Assembly: GCA_947178125.1 (NCBI GenBank)
Contig: CAMWXB010000011.1
Coordinates: 24,339 to 88,338, forward strand
DNA from: an uncultured Lachnospiraceae bacterium
GTDB taxonomy: Bacteria; Bacillota; Clostridia; Lachnospirales; Lachnospiraceae
Length of the DNA: 64,000 nt
Direction: 5' to 3'
Under the pieces are notes generated by a model, which saw only the letters and a program-made list of their open reading frames with translations, did no database searches and was not told the DNA's origin. Shown one piece after another: positions 44,444 to 52,987 of this stretch (its first letter is position 1; each line of letters opens with the position of its first letter). Made by a program: the position numbers and the translations under genes.

Positions 44444-46459
44444 TTATTTTATTTGAATGATCGCAACGCCCTTCGCGGGAAGCTGCAGACATCCGCCAGG
44501 CTGATAGGTTGTATCCGTTAAAATATCCGTTCCGGCGCAGGGCAGAGAAATCTCATGCGCTTCCGTATCATGATTGAGGAAGAACAGGAAAGTCCCGTTC
44601 TGGTTGCGGCGCTGTGTGACTTCTACGAGTTCCGGCGTTTCCATCAGCGGTTCGATGCCTGCCTCTTTACAGATATTGCCGACCAGATGGCGGTAGAAGT
44701 CTGCGTTGGAACGGGTCGCTGCATAATAAGCATAGCCGTTTCCGAAATGGTTGCGGGTCAGCGCGGGCATACCGGCATAGAAATCTTTTTCATAGGAACA
44801 GAGGGCTTCGGCGCCTTCGGTATGCAGCAGGTCGCAGAGCAGAACGGCAGGATAAGTTGTTCCCTCGTAGGTAAAGCTGTTCGCGTCGTTTTCCGGAAGA
44901 GCATCTTCTTCCTCTACCCAGATGCCGAGGATATCGCGGAGTCTGCCCGGATAGCCGCCTGTTGTGACCAGATCGTGTTCGTCTACATAGCCGCTGAAAA
45001 AGGTGGTCAGGAAATGTCCCCCGCCCGCGACAAAGCTGCGCAGCTTTTCGTCATGGCCGGATTTGACCATATAAAGGAGCGGAGCGACAACGAGACTGTA
45101 TTGGGAGAGGTCATCTTCCACACTGATGATATCCACGGAAATGTTCAGGTTGTGGAACGCCTTATAATAATTCAGGATTTCATCGCAGTAACGGAGATTA
45201 ACACTCGGACCGGCAGAATAGCTTGTTGACCACCAATTGTCCCAGTCAAAGATAATGGCAGCTTTCGCATCGGTCCGCGCACCAAGCGTCAGAGAGCCGA
45301 TTTTTTCAAGCTCTGCGCCGAGTTCTGCGATTTCCCGGAAAACTCGCGTATTTTCATGACCGACATGGTCAATAACGGCGCCGTGATATTTTTCACAGGC
45401 ACCGACGCTGCGGCGCATTTGGAAGAACATAACGGTATCCGCGCCATGAGCGACGGCCTGATAGCTCCAGAGACGCATGACGCCCGGCCGCTTGAGGGCA
45501 TTATAGGGGAGCCAGTTGGTGACGCTCGGTGTCTGTTCCATCAGGGCAAAAGGTTTTCCCTGTTTTAAACCGCGCATCAGGTCGTGCCGGAGCGCGACTT
45601 CCTCGATGGGCGTATCGTTGGAAGGATAGTTGTCCCAGGAGATAAAATCCATATATTTTGCCCACTTCTGATAATCCAGGTCGGAATAGGTGCCCATCAG
45701 GTTCGTGGTGATCGGAATGTCCGGCGTAACGGCATGGACAGCATCGTATTCCAGACGGTAGCAGTCCAGAATGCTCTCGGAATTGAATCGTCTGTAATCC
45801 AGTGAAATACCCTGGAAAGTCGTTTTGTTCGGCGCAAAGTGCTCGGTGAGCAGGTTCGGCGTTACAATATCGTCGAAATCGTAAAAGGTATGTCCCCAGA
45901 ATGCCGTATCCCAGACGCGGTTGACTTCATCAATCGTTTTATATTTTTCTTTCAGCCATTCGCGGAATCTGCGCTCGCAGTTTTCACAGTAGCAGACACC
46001 GCCAAATTCATTGGAAATATGCCATGCAACGATATTGTCATAGTCCTGATAGCGCTCCGCCAGTTTGGAGGCAAGCATGCGGGCGTATTTCCGGTAAGTC
46101 GGGCTGTTCGGACAGGAGTTGTGGCGGCCGCCGAATTTGCGTTTCATACCGTAAAACTCCGTTCGGAGAACATCGGGATATTTTCTCGCCATCCATGCCG
46201 GATGAACGGCGGTAGAAGTTGCAAGACAGACTTTCAGGCCGTTTTTTCTCACCATGTCCATAATTTTATCGAGTTTTTCAAAGGAATAGGTATCCTCATC
46301 CGGCTGGAGGGAAGCCCAGCTGAAAACATTCAGCGTCACGATATCGATATGAGCCAGTTTGAGCAGACGCATATCCTCTTCCCAGATATCTTCCGGCCAT
46401 TGTTCGGGATTGTAATCCCCGCCATATAAAATTTTCTGTACTTTGTCATTTTCGATCAT
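44444..46459 (-). CDS. Beta-galactosidase, glycoside hydrolase family 42
   Basis: 671 residues. The GH42 start GGDYNPEQWPEDIWEEDMRL is at about 14-33. The acid/base Glu lies in WHISNEFGG (about 146-154) and the nucleophile Glu in FALMEQTPS (about 303-311). A zinc-type Cys set (C116 region, YCENCERRF) lies near 159. The trimerisation and C-terminal beta domains follow. No signal peptide, so it acts on imported sugars. With GH29 downstream it forms a two-gene unit that could remove fucose, then galactose, from side chains. Confidence 0.93.
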   Translation of the reverse strand: MIENDKVQKILYGGDYNPEQWPEDIWEEDMRLLKLAHIDIVTLNVFSWASLQPDEDTYSFEKLDKIMDMVRKNGLKVCLATSTAVHPAWMARKYPDVLRTEFYGMKRKFGGRHNSCPNSPTYRKYARMLASKLAERYQDYDNIVAWHISNEFGGVCYCENCERRFREWLKEKYKTIDEVNRVWDTAFWGHTFYDFDDIVTPNLLTEHFAPNKTTFQGISLDYRRFNSESILDCYRLEYDAVHAVTPDIPITTNLMGTYSDLDYQKWAKYMDFISWDNYPSNDTPIEEVALRHDLMRGLKQGKPFALMEQTPSVTNWLPYNALKRPGVMRLWSYQAVAHGADTVMFFQMRRSVGACEKYHGAVIDHVGHENTRVFREIAELGAELEKIGSLTLGARTDAKAAIIFDWDNWWSTSYSAGPSVNLRYCDEILNYYKAFHNLNISVDIISVEDDLSQYSLVVAPLLYMVKSGHDEKLRSFVAGGGHFLTTFFSGYVDEHDLVTTGGYPGRLRDILGIWVEEEDALPENDANSFTYEGTTYPAVLLCDLLHTEGAEALCSYEKDFYAGMPALTRNHFGNGYAYYAATRSNADFYRHLVGNICKEAGIEPLMETPELVEVTQRRNQNGTFLFFLNHDTEAHEISLPCAGTDILTDTTYQPGGCLQLPAKGVAIIQIK

Positions 46460-46673
46460 AACGAAAACCTGTGCCTTTCTTTAAGTTGATTGTATGATAT
46501 CGTCAAGAACTGTATTTCCAATTTCAGTATAGCATATAACAGATGGAAAAAATAGAAAATAATTCCTTACTGCTCTAATATTTACAGGGCGATGATACGA
46601 TATAATATACAGAAGTAACGGAAGCCAAAAAGTTCCGTGTGATTGAAAATAAAAATTCCAAGGAGGGATAGAC

Positions 46674-47306
46674 ATGAGCGTAAACGGAGTTACTGGTGCT
46701 GCCAGTGTATATGAAACTTATCAGACAAGCCAGACCGATGTAAAAACAGCGGAGCAGGCAGCAGAGAAAACAACAACTGATGCAGCGTCTAAGAAAGAAG
46801 ATACCGGCGCTGTTTATGAACCGTCTAAGGAGACCACAACGGATTCTGTGAAGAAGACCTATACACAGAATTCATCGTTAGTTGCGAAAATGAAAGCTGA
46901 TCAGGAAGAACATCAGAAACAGTTACAGAGCATTGTTGAACAGATGCTGTCAAAACAGGGTCAGACTTTTAACAGCGCAAATGGTATCTGGAGCATTCTC
47001 GCAGGTGGAAACCTTGAAGTGGATGAGGCTACAAAGTTACAGGCGCAGAAGGATATTGCGGAAGACGGTTACTGGGGTGTAAAGCAGACATCCGAAAGAA
47101 TTTTGGATTTTGCGAACGCATTGACAGGCGGCGATCCGGATAAGATTGAAGAGATGAGAGATGCTTTCAAGAAAGGTTATGAGCAGGCTGAGAAGACCTG
47201 GGGCGGCAAGCTGCCGGAGATTTCCCAGCAGACATATGACGCTGTTATGAGCGGCTTCGATAAGATGGCTGAGGATGCCGGACTTACGGTTGAAAAAAGC
47301 AACTAA
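46674..47306 (+). CDS. Conserved hypothetical protein with helical C-terminal domain
   Basis: 210 residues. No signal peptide or membrane segment. The first ~65 residues are low-complexity (Thr, Ala, Glu, Lys). The rest is helical, with WGVKQTSERILDFANALTGG at about 140-159 and a KTWGGKLPEISQQTYDAVMSGFDKMAEDAG tail. I recall similar C-termini in clostridial and proteobacterial proteins of unknown function, sometimes near flagellar genes, but I cannot name the family with confidence. AGGAGGG precedes the start, and a strong terminator follows. Probably abundant, given its strong ribosome site and even codon use. Confidence 0.65.
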   Translation: MSVNGVTGAASVYETYQTSQTDVKTAEQAAEKTTTDAASKKEDTGAVYEPSKETTTDSVKKTYTQNSSLVAKMKADQEEHQKQLQSIVEQMLSKQGQTFNSANGIWSILAGGNLEVDEATKLQAQKDIAEDGYWGVKQTSERILDFANALTGGDPDKIEEMRDAFKKGYEQAEKTWGGKLPEISQQTYDAVMSGFDKMAEDAGLTVEKSN

Positions 47307-47359
47307 TCTGAAAACGAAAGAATCTGAAACAGAAATTAAAGCTTCTATTATGAAAAAAG

Positions 47360-47401
47360 AACTCCCGGCGTGCAGAATTTTTTCTGCGGCCGGGAGTTTT
47401 T
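47360..47401. terminator. Bidirectional terminator
   Basis: AACTCCCGGC (47360-47369) pairs with GCCGGGAGTT (47389-47398), with GCAGAA/TTCTGC continuing the stem inward; TTTTT follows. It serves both the hypothetical gene and the converging serine hydrolase gene. Confidence 0.85.
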
Positions 47402-47407
47402 ATGTAC

Positions 47408-48589
47408 CTAGTTTAGAGAAGAAAATAATACATTCCGGATTCTTCTGGTGTATTCTGTCGTGCCGGAACCGGTTTTCTGCTGCATGATCAGAAGCGTCAT
47501 CCGGTTGGCAGGGTCATTCGTTATATAGGGGCCGAGCCATCCGTCCCATCCGTATTCGCCTTTGCTCCCCATGGAAACAGCAGCACCGGGATCTGTCATA
47601 ATGCGCAGAAGGTTTGCATAAGTGTATCCCGGGAGGTTTTCCCATTGGTTCACATAGTCCTGCAGAGCGGGAGTCAGATGCGCGCCGGTCATAAATTCCA
47701 CGGTTTTTGGAGAGAGCAGCGTAACGCCATGGAAAGAGCCGCCGTGCAGAAGCATTTGTGAAAATGCTTTATAGTCGTCAATTGTAGATACAAGTCCTGC
47801 ACCGCCGGATTCGAAAGCGGGCTCAATCTCCATCCGGTTCTGGATGGCGAGATGAGAGCCGTGATATTCTCTCAGGCCGTCCGGCGTCGGTTCATATACT
47901 TTGGAAAGGCGCGACTGTTTATCCTGCGGCACATAGAAAGCCGTATCTTTCATACCGAGCGGTTCGAAGATTCTTTTTGCCAGAAATTCTCCGAAACGCA
48001 TGCCCGATGCGGCTTCCACGACGGCACCGAGAACGTCCGCCGACGTGCCGTACTGCCATTTTTCACCCGGCACAAAGGCGAGCGGGAACTGCCCCAGCCG
48101 ATTCATGATTTCGACGGTCGCAAGCGGTTCGGAAGAAGCCATCCTGTCCGTCACTTCCTGTATCAAAGTGCCTGTCTGAACTTCTGCAGCGCAGTTTTCT
48201 CCCGGATAGACAAGACCGGAAGTCATGTTCAGCAAATGCTGGATTGTGACCGGATGGGGAATCGGCATCCTCATGCCGTTTTTGATAACGTATTGTTCCG
48301 CAAAACCGGGCAGATATTTGGAGACCGGTTCCAGTAAATCGATTTTTCCTTCTTCCAGAAGCATCATGACAGCCGCTGAAGTAATTGGCTTCGTCATGGA
48401 ATACAGCCTGAAGATCGTGTCGCGCGTAATCGGAATCCGATTTGCGGTGTCCCGGAATCCGGCCTCATAATAACATTGTTCTTCACCGTCTTGTAAGACC
48501 ATACAGTTTACACCCGCCACAAATCCGGTATTTACCATTTCCTGCAGTACCCCTTCTAAGCGGGCCAGCTTATTTTTGTTCAGTTTCAT
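47408..48589 (-). CDS. Serine hydrolase of the beta-lactamase/class C family
   Basis: 393 residues from the Met at 48589 (GGAGAGG site on the minus strand); the open frame to 48625 lacks one. Motif SMTK with the nucleophile Ser at about 80 and a YGTS in the YxN position near 180. The size fits the EstB/penicillin-binding-like esterases rather than a true beta-lactamase. No signal peptide, so a cytosolic esterase or peptidase is more likely than wall action. Repeat copy D lies in its 5' leader in the same orientation. Confidence 0.82.
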   Translation of the reverse strand: MKLNKNKLARLEGVLQEMVNTGFVAGVNCMVLQDGEEQCYYEAGFRDTANRIPITRDTIFRLYSMTKPITSAAVMMLLEEGKIDLLEPVSKYLPGFAEQYVIKNGMRMPIPHPVTIQHLLNMTSGLVYPGENCAAEVQTGTLIQEVTDRMASSEPLATVEIMNRLGQFPLAFVPGEKWQYGTSADVLGAVVEAASGMRFGEFLAKRIFEPLGMKDTAFYVPQDKQSRLSKVYEPTPDGLREYHGSHLAIQNRMEIEPAFESGGAGLVSTIDDYKAFSQMLLHGGSFHGVTLLSPKTVEFMTGAHLTPALQDYVNQWENLPGYTYANLLRIMTDPGAAVSMGSKGEYGWDGWLGPYITNDPANRMTLLIMQQKTGSGTTEYTRRIRNVLFSSLN

Positions 48590-48630
48590 GTGATTCCTCT
48601 CCTGTCCTGATTGTGTGTAAGTCATTTGTG

Positions 48631-48741
48631 GACAGAATTGCCGCTACAATTCTGTCGTGTGAGAAAGATTTGCCTCCGGCAAATCGTAGAACTTCTTGAC
48701 GAAGCACCTGCTGGTGCAAGTTTTAGAAGTTCTTCTCACAC
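48631..48741 (-). repeat. Structured repeat family, copy D (inverted)
   Basis: Read on the minus strand: outer stem GTGTGAGAA (48733-48741)/TTCTCACAC (48657-48665). Arm 1 is GAACTTC (48726-48732)/GAAGTTC (48689-48695) with a GCACC/GGTGC hairpin. Arm 2 is GATTTGCC (48678-48685)/GGCAAATC (48667-48674). The follow-on hairpin GACAGAATTG/CAATTCTGTC is at 48631-48656. It lies 42 nt upstream of the serine hydrolase start and in the same orientation as that gene. Confidence 0.85.
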
Positions 48742-48760
48742 CATTATATCTTCTCAAGCA

Positions 48761-48789
48761 TTGACAAACAATCCAAGATTGTATAAAAT
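48761..48789 (+). promoter_or_regulatory. SigA promoter of the ispE operon
   Basis: TTGACA (48761-48766), 17-nt spacer and TAAAAT (48784-48789). The leader contains a CTGCGG/CCGCAG hairpin (about 48847-48866) shortly before the ispE ribosome site. Confidence 0.75.
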
Positions 48790-48888
48790 TAAGTACAATC
48801 TCAGTTTTTGAATACAATGTACACAGAAAATACAGAATTTTTTGCTCTGCGGATTATAATACCGCAGGTTGAATAATGGGGAGAAACG

Positions 48889-49770
48889 ATGGAACAGCTC
48901 AAACGAAATGCGTATGCCAAAATTAATCTCGGCCTGGATGTATTGCGCCGCAGGGAAGATGGTTATCATGAAGTAAAGATGATCATGCAGACGATTGACC
49001 TTTATGATACATTGACTTTTTGCAAAAAGAAAGAACCGGGCATTGTTTTAAAAATTGATAAAGAGAATCTTTCCGCCGGAAGGGACAATCTGGTCTGCCG
49101 GGCGGCTGAAAAGCTGTTCGCGAAGATGGGCATATCCGGGGGCGTGGAGATTTTTCTGGAAAAAAGGATTCCCATTGCGGCAGGAATGGCGGGGGGAAGT
49201 ACCGATGCGGCAGCGACGCTTATGGGATTGAACGAATTGTTCGGGTTCGGATATTCACTGGAGCAGTTACAGGCCCTTGGCGTGACGCTTGGGGCGGATA
49301 TTCCCTATTGTCTGATGGGTGGGACGGCCCTGTCGGAGGGCATTGGAGAAGTTTTGACGAAACTGCCGGCGCCGCCGCCGTGCGTTCTGGTCGTTGCCAA
49401 GCCGGATATCGATGTTTCGACGAAATTTGTCTATGAAAATCTGCACGCCGATACGCTGGCGTATCACCCGGATATTGACGGTATGGCAGCGGCGATTCGA
49501 AGCGGCAGTCTGAGCGGTATCGCAAAGCGGATAGGAAATGTGTTAGAGACGGTTACGGTGCGGAAATATCCGGTCATCGAAGAGATAAAGGAACAAATGA
49601 AAAAAGCGGGGGCCCTGAATGCGCTGATGAGCGGCAGCGGCCCGACGGTTTTCGGACTTTTTACGGAAAAGGAGCCTGCAGATGCGGCGGCTGAGCAGAT
49701 TAGGCGCCGCGGTCTGGCCGGACAGGTCTTTGTGACCGGATTTCATGAAAAGGAATGTCGGGGCATTTGA
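48889..49770 (+). CDS. ispE: 4-diphosphocytidyl-2-C-methyl-D-erythritol kinase
   Basis: 293 residues of the GHMP kinase fold. N-terminal AYAKINLGLDVLRRREDGYHE, ATP loop PIAAGMAGGSTDAAA at about 92-106, and C-terminal ALMSGSGPTVFGLF. It phosphorylates the 2-hydroxyl of CDP-methylerythritol in the non-mevalonate isoprenoid pathway. GGGGAG lies six bases before the ATG. It leads a run of genes on this strand (GntR regulator, small membrane protein, murI). Confidence 0.96.
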   Translation: MEQLKRNAYAKINLGLDVLRRREDGYHEVKMIMQTIDLYDTLTFCKKKEPGIVLKIDKENLSAGRDNLVCRAAEKLFAKMGISGGVEIFLEKRIPIAAGMAGGSTDAAATLMGLNELFGFGYSLEQLQALGVTLGADIPYCLMGGTALSEGIGEVLTKLPAPPPCVLVVAKPDIDVSTKFVYENLHADTLAYHPDIDGMAAAIRSGSLSGIAKRIGNVLETVTVRKYPVIEEIKEQMKKAGALNALMSGSGPTVFGLFTEKEPADAAAEQIRRRGLAGQVFVTGFHEKECRGI

Positions 49771-49825
49771 TCGGGCAGGAGAAGATTCGTGAAAGGAAAA
49801 GGATCAGGAAAGGGAAAGGTGGATT

Positions 49826-50506
49826 ATGGGAGTTCGGTTTCAGACAAATATGGATGAATTTCTTCCTTTGCGGGATGTCGTTTTTAATACACTCAGGAAG
49901 GCGATTCTGACCGGAGAATTGAAACCGGGAGAACGGCTTTTGGAGATTCAGCTTGCCAATCAGCTTGGCGTGAGCAGGACGCCTATCAGAGAGGCTATCC
50001 GAAAACTGGAACTGGAAGGGCTTGTCATTATGATGCCGCGGCGCGGCGCGGAAGTGGCGCAGATCACGGAGAAGGGGCTGCGGGATGTATTGGAGGTCAG
50101 ACGGGCGCTCGATGCGCTCTGCGCCGAGCTTGCCTGCGACAGGATCACGGAAGAAGAAAAGCAGAGGTTTAAGGATGCGTGTGACGAATTTGAGAAAGCA
50201 ACCGCAACAGGAGATGCGACGGTGATTGCGGCGGCCGATGTAGCGCTGCACGATATCATTGTAGAAGCGACGCGGAACCAGCGCCTGATTCAGCTGATCA
50301 ATAATCTTTCGGAGCAGATGTACCGGTACCGGTTCGAATATATTAAAGATGAAAACCAGCATAATAATCTGGTGGAAGAGCATAGAATGATTTATGAGAG
50401 CATTGTCCGCTGCGATAAAGAAGGAGCAGCGAAGGCGGCGAAGCTGCATATCGACAATCAGGAGAGCTCCATTATCAGGCAGATCCGGGCGGAAACTATT
50501 TCCTGA
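49826..50506 (+). CDS. GntR/FadR-family transcriptional regulator
   Basis: 226 residues. A winged helix-turn-helix at about 13-75 (LGVSRTPIREAIRKLELEGLV is the recognition region) is followed by an all-helical FCD ligand domain (ADVALHDIIVEATRNQRL). The FCD His/Asp positions that bind a metal in the family appear present. It lies 55 nt after ispE. The FCD group often senses organic or sugar acids, but no target gene is evident here. Confidence 0.92.
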   Translation: MGVRFQTNMDEFLPLRDVVFNTLRKAILTGELKPGERLLEIQLANQLGVSRTPIREAIRKLELEGLVIMMPRRGAEVAQITEKGLRDVLEVRRALDALCAELACDRITEEEKQRFKDACDEFEKATATGDATVIAAADVALHDIIVEATRNQRLIQLINNLSEQMYRYRFEYIKDENQHNNLVEEHRMIYESIVRCDKEGAAKAAKLHIDNQESSIIRQIRAETIS

Positions 50507-50690
50507 ACAGCATTAGGTGAAAGGAAAGTATGTAACAGTTTATTTCCGCGGGCAACGAGCCAAGCGGCCATGTTTACATGGGCAGTTGGCGACTGCCGCG
50601 GGGGATTTCACTGGAATAGTCGTCATAGAATCGGGAATACTCCTTGAAAAGCCGTACAGTAAGGAACGGCGGGAAAAGGAGTATGAAACG

Positions 50691-51059
50691 ATGAGGAACA
50701 CGATAATAGATAACCTGAAGAAACTGGAACAGAGATGTCTGTGCAGTATGAAAGCGTCTGTCCCGCGGATGCGGTCCGCCGGTCTACTGGCAGGCGTTTT
50801 GGCCTTTGTGTGGTGGTGTGTGCTATACCCGGAACTGTGTTTCCCGCAGGATACCTATGAGGCAGTATATGAAGCCGGCGGGAAGGAGACAGAAGCGGCA
50901 GAAGAGGGCAGAGAAAAAGCTGATGCGGAAAAAGAGGGCGCGGAGCAGGAAAAGTCCGCTTTGGCAGAAGAAAATTGCTGCTGGCTCTTGCGGGCGGACA
51001 AAGAACAGGTTATAGTAAAAAGCAGATTGCTTGAGTGGCTCGAGCAGCATATAGAATAG
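50691..51059 (+). CDS. Small membrane protein, unknown function
   Basis: 122 residues from the ATG at 50691, chosen for its AAAAGGAG site; the frame is open back to 50517. A basic amphipathic head, one membrane helix (about 28-50, LLAGVLAFVWWCVLYPELCF) and an acidic/Lys-rich extracellular segment of about 40 residues follow. The tail ends LLEWLEQHIE. Closely packed before murI (24 nt). No family recognised. Confidence 0.6.
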   Translation: MRNTIIDNLKKLEQRCLCSMKASVPRMRSAGLLAGVLAFVWWCVLYPELCFPQDTYEAVYEAGGKETEAAEEGREKADAEKEGAEQEKSALAEENCCWLLRADKEQVIVKSRLLEWLEQHIE

Positions 51060-51083
51060 AAATAACGGGAGTCCGAATTTGAG

Positions 51084-51917
51084 ATGAATGAGAAAGAATT
51101 ACTTCATAATGCGCCGATAGGCGTTTTTGATTCGGGAGTGGGCGGACTGACAGTGGCGCGGGAGATCATGCGCCAGCTTCCCAACGAGCGGATCGTATAT
51201 TTCGGTGATACGGCAAGGGTGCCTTATGGCAGTAAATCTCCGGAGACCCTTACGAGATATTCCAGGCAGATCGTGCGTTTTCTGCAGACGCAGCAGGTCA
51301 AGGCAATCGTCATCGCCTGTAACTCCGCAAGCGCCTGTGCACTGGAAGTTCTGGAAGAGGAAACGGCGCTTCCGATCATCGATGTGGTGCGGCCCGGCGC
51401 CAAGACGGCGTTAGACACGACCAGGAACGGGAAAATCGGTGTTATTGCGACGGAAGCAACGATCAGCAGCGGCATTTATAAAAGATACATAGAAGAAAGT
51501 GACAGGAGTGTCAGCGTTATCAGCAAAGCCTGTCCGCTGTTTGTACCGCTTGTGGAGGAAGGACTGTGGGAAGACCCGGTGACGGATGAAATAGCGAGGC
51601 GGTATTTGTCGGAGCTGATTGACAGCGGTATCGATACACTGATTCTGGGCTGTACCCATTATCCGCTGATCCGTTCCACGGTCGGAAGGATCATGGGAGA
51701 AAAAGTCTGTCTTGTAAATCCGGCGTACGAGACCGCACGAGCGTTGAAAAGGTTATTGGAAGAGAAGGGACTGGAGAGTGAAAAAAGGCCGGAGCTTGGT
51801 ACGGAACTGTATCGTTTTTTTGTGAGTGATGCAGCAGAAAAGTTCCAGCGGTTTGCTAATTCCATTTTATCTTATGGTATTCTTTCCGCTAAAGTAATTA
51901 ATATTGAGGATTATTGA
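51084..51917 (+). CDS. murI: Glutamate racemase
   Basis: 277 residues. It makes D-glutamate for peptidoglycan. The two catalytic Cys are in VIACNSASACAL (about 76) and LGCTHYPLIRS (about 192). N-terminal GVFDSGVGGLTVAREI and YFGDTARVPYGSKS are also typical. Its stop lies two bases before the next start, suggesting coupling. Confidence 0.96.
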   Translation: MNEKELLHNAPIGVFDSGVGGLTVAREIMRQLPNERIVYFGDTARVPYGSKSPETLTRYSRQIVRFLQTQQVKAIVIACNSASACALEVLEEETALPIIDVVRPGAKTALDTTRNGKIGVIATEATISSGIYKRYIEESDRSVSVISKACPLFVPLVEEGLWEDPVTDEIARRYLSELIDSGIDTLILGCTHYPLIRSTVGRIMGEKVCLVNPAYETARALKRLLEEKGLESEKRPELGTELYRFFVSDAAEKFQRFANSILSYGILSAKVINIEDY

Positions 51918-51918
51918 G

Positions 51919-52365
51919 ATGACGAAAGATGTATTGATCTCCCTGCGCGGTCTGCAGTTCGACCAGAGCGATTCGGATGTCGAAAAGATTGAGACGATCA
52001 TGCCGGGGAGTTATTATGAAAAAAACGGAAGCCATTATGTGCTGTATGATGAGATCATGGAAGGGTTTTCTGAACCGGTCAGGAACAGGATCAAATTCGG
52101 TGAACATGTTTTAGAGCTTACCCGGAGCGGGGCCGTCAATGTACATATGATCTTTGAAGAGAACCGGAAAAATATGACGAGTTATAATACGCCGTACGGA
52201 AATATCCTGATTGGAATCGACACGCGAAAAATCCACATCACACAGGAATCTGACAGAATCGTAGTGGATGTGGATTATGCACTTGATGTCAATTATGAAT
52301 ATCTCGCAGACTGCCAGATCGTTCTGGATATCAGATCGAAAGGCAGTATCGAAAAAATTATTTAA
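51919..52365 (+). CDS. DUF1934 family protein
   Basis: 148 residues from the ATG at 51919 with GAGGA nine bases upstream; an earlier in-frame TTG at 51904 would overlap murI. The pattern (KDVLISLRGLQ, GSYYEKNGSHYVLYDE, LTRSGAVNVHMIFE, YALDVNYE) matches the small calycin-like DUF1934 family. Its members are cytosolic beta-barrels of unknown function, often beside cell-wall or tRNA genes. It ends eight bases into the converging gene on the minus strand. Confidence 0.8.
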   Translation: MTKDVLISLRGLQFDQSDSDVEKIETIMPGSYYEKNGSHYVLYDEIMEGFSEPVRNRIKFGEHVLELTRSGAVNVHMIFEENRKNMTSYNTPYGNILIGIDTRKIHITQESDRIVVDVDYALDVNYEYLADCQIVLDIRSKGSIEKII

Positions 52366-52834
52366 GCGGTTTTGCACCGGCTTTTTCCTGAGCTTTTTCA
52401 ACAGCACGTTTGAAGAAGCTTTTTTTCTTGGGCTCTACCGGCGGAAGCTTGCCGTGAATACCCTTTACATCCGTGATATAGATGCCGCTTACAACGGCCT
52501 TTACTTCCTTTTTGACAGGAATGGAATCGAAGATCTTTTCTTCGGAGATCAAAGTCATGATCTGCGGTCCGACTTTGGCCTTAACGACCGGAAGCTTGGA
52601 ATTGCGCAGCATTTTGGGCGTCTGGTCTATGACGGCCTGCGGCAGCCCCGATTCTTTTATCTTCATCCGCTTCTTATCGATGATCAGCATGGAAACGGTC
52701 TGTTTCATTGCTTCAATCTGTGCCTGCTGTGCCTCTTGCTTTTTCTGCATGTTCCTGCCGAGAAAATATAAAACGACAACAGCGATAATAAGAACGGCTA
52801 AAATGCACAATAATACAATTGCCCATGTACTCAT
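52358..52834 (-). CDS. Membrane-anchored hypothetical protein
   Basis: 158 residues. One N-terminal membrane helix (about 4-26), then a coiled-coil-prone stretch (QKKQEAQQAQIEAMK), a compact region with VGPQIMTLISEEKIFDSIPVKKEV, and a Lys-rich tail. The arrangement suggests a cytoplasmic domain on a membrane anchor. No family recognised. Convergent with DUF1934, sharing eight bases. Confidence 0.65.
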   Translation of the reverse strand: MSTWAIVLLCILAVLIIAVVVLYFLGRNMQKKQEAQQAQIEAMKQTVSMLIIDKKRMKIKESGLPQAVIDQTPKMLRNSKLPVVKAKVGPQIMTLISEEKIFDSIPVKKEVKAVVSGIYITDVKGIHGKLPPVEPKKKSFFKRAVEKAQEKAGAKPLK

Positions 52835-52987
52835 ATAGATACCTCCCTATTTTACTTGCTTTTGCATCAAATATTTTATCATTGATTTGGACAATAGGCA
52901 AGAGAAAGGGTGGAAATAAATATGGATTTGTGTTATATTCTAGTATGATGTTATTGAATATGATGAGAAAAGGAAAGGCAGTATTTT

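Noticed and set aside
47408..48589. Beta-lactamase resistance gene
   Set aside because: SxxK is present but there is no signal peptide and the size and motifs fit the broad esterase/PBP-like group; resistance should not be inferred.
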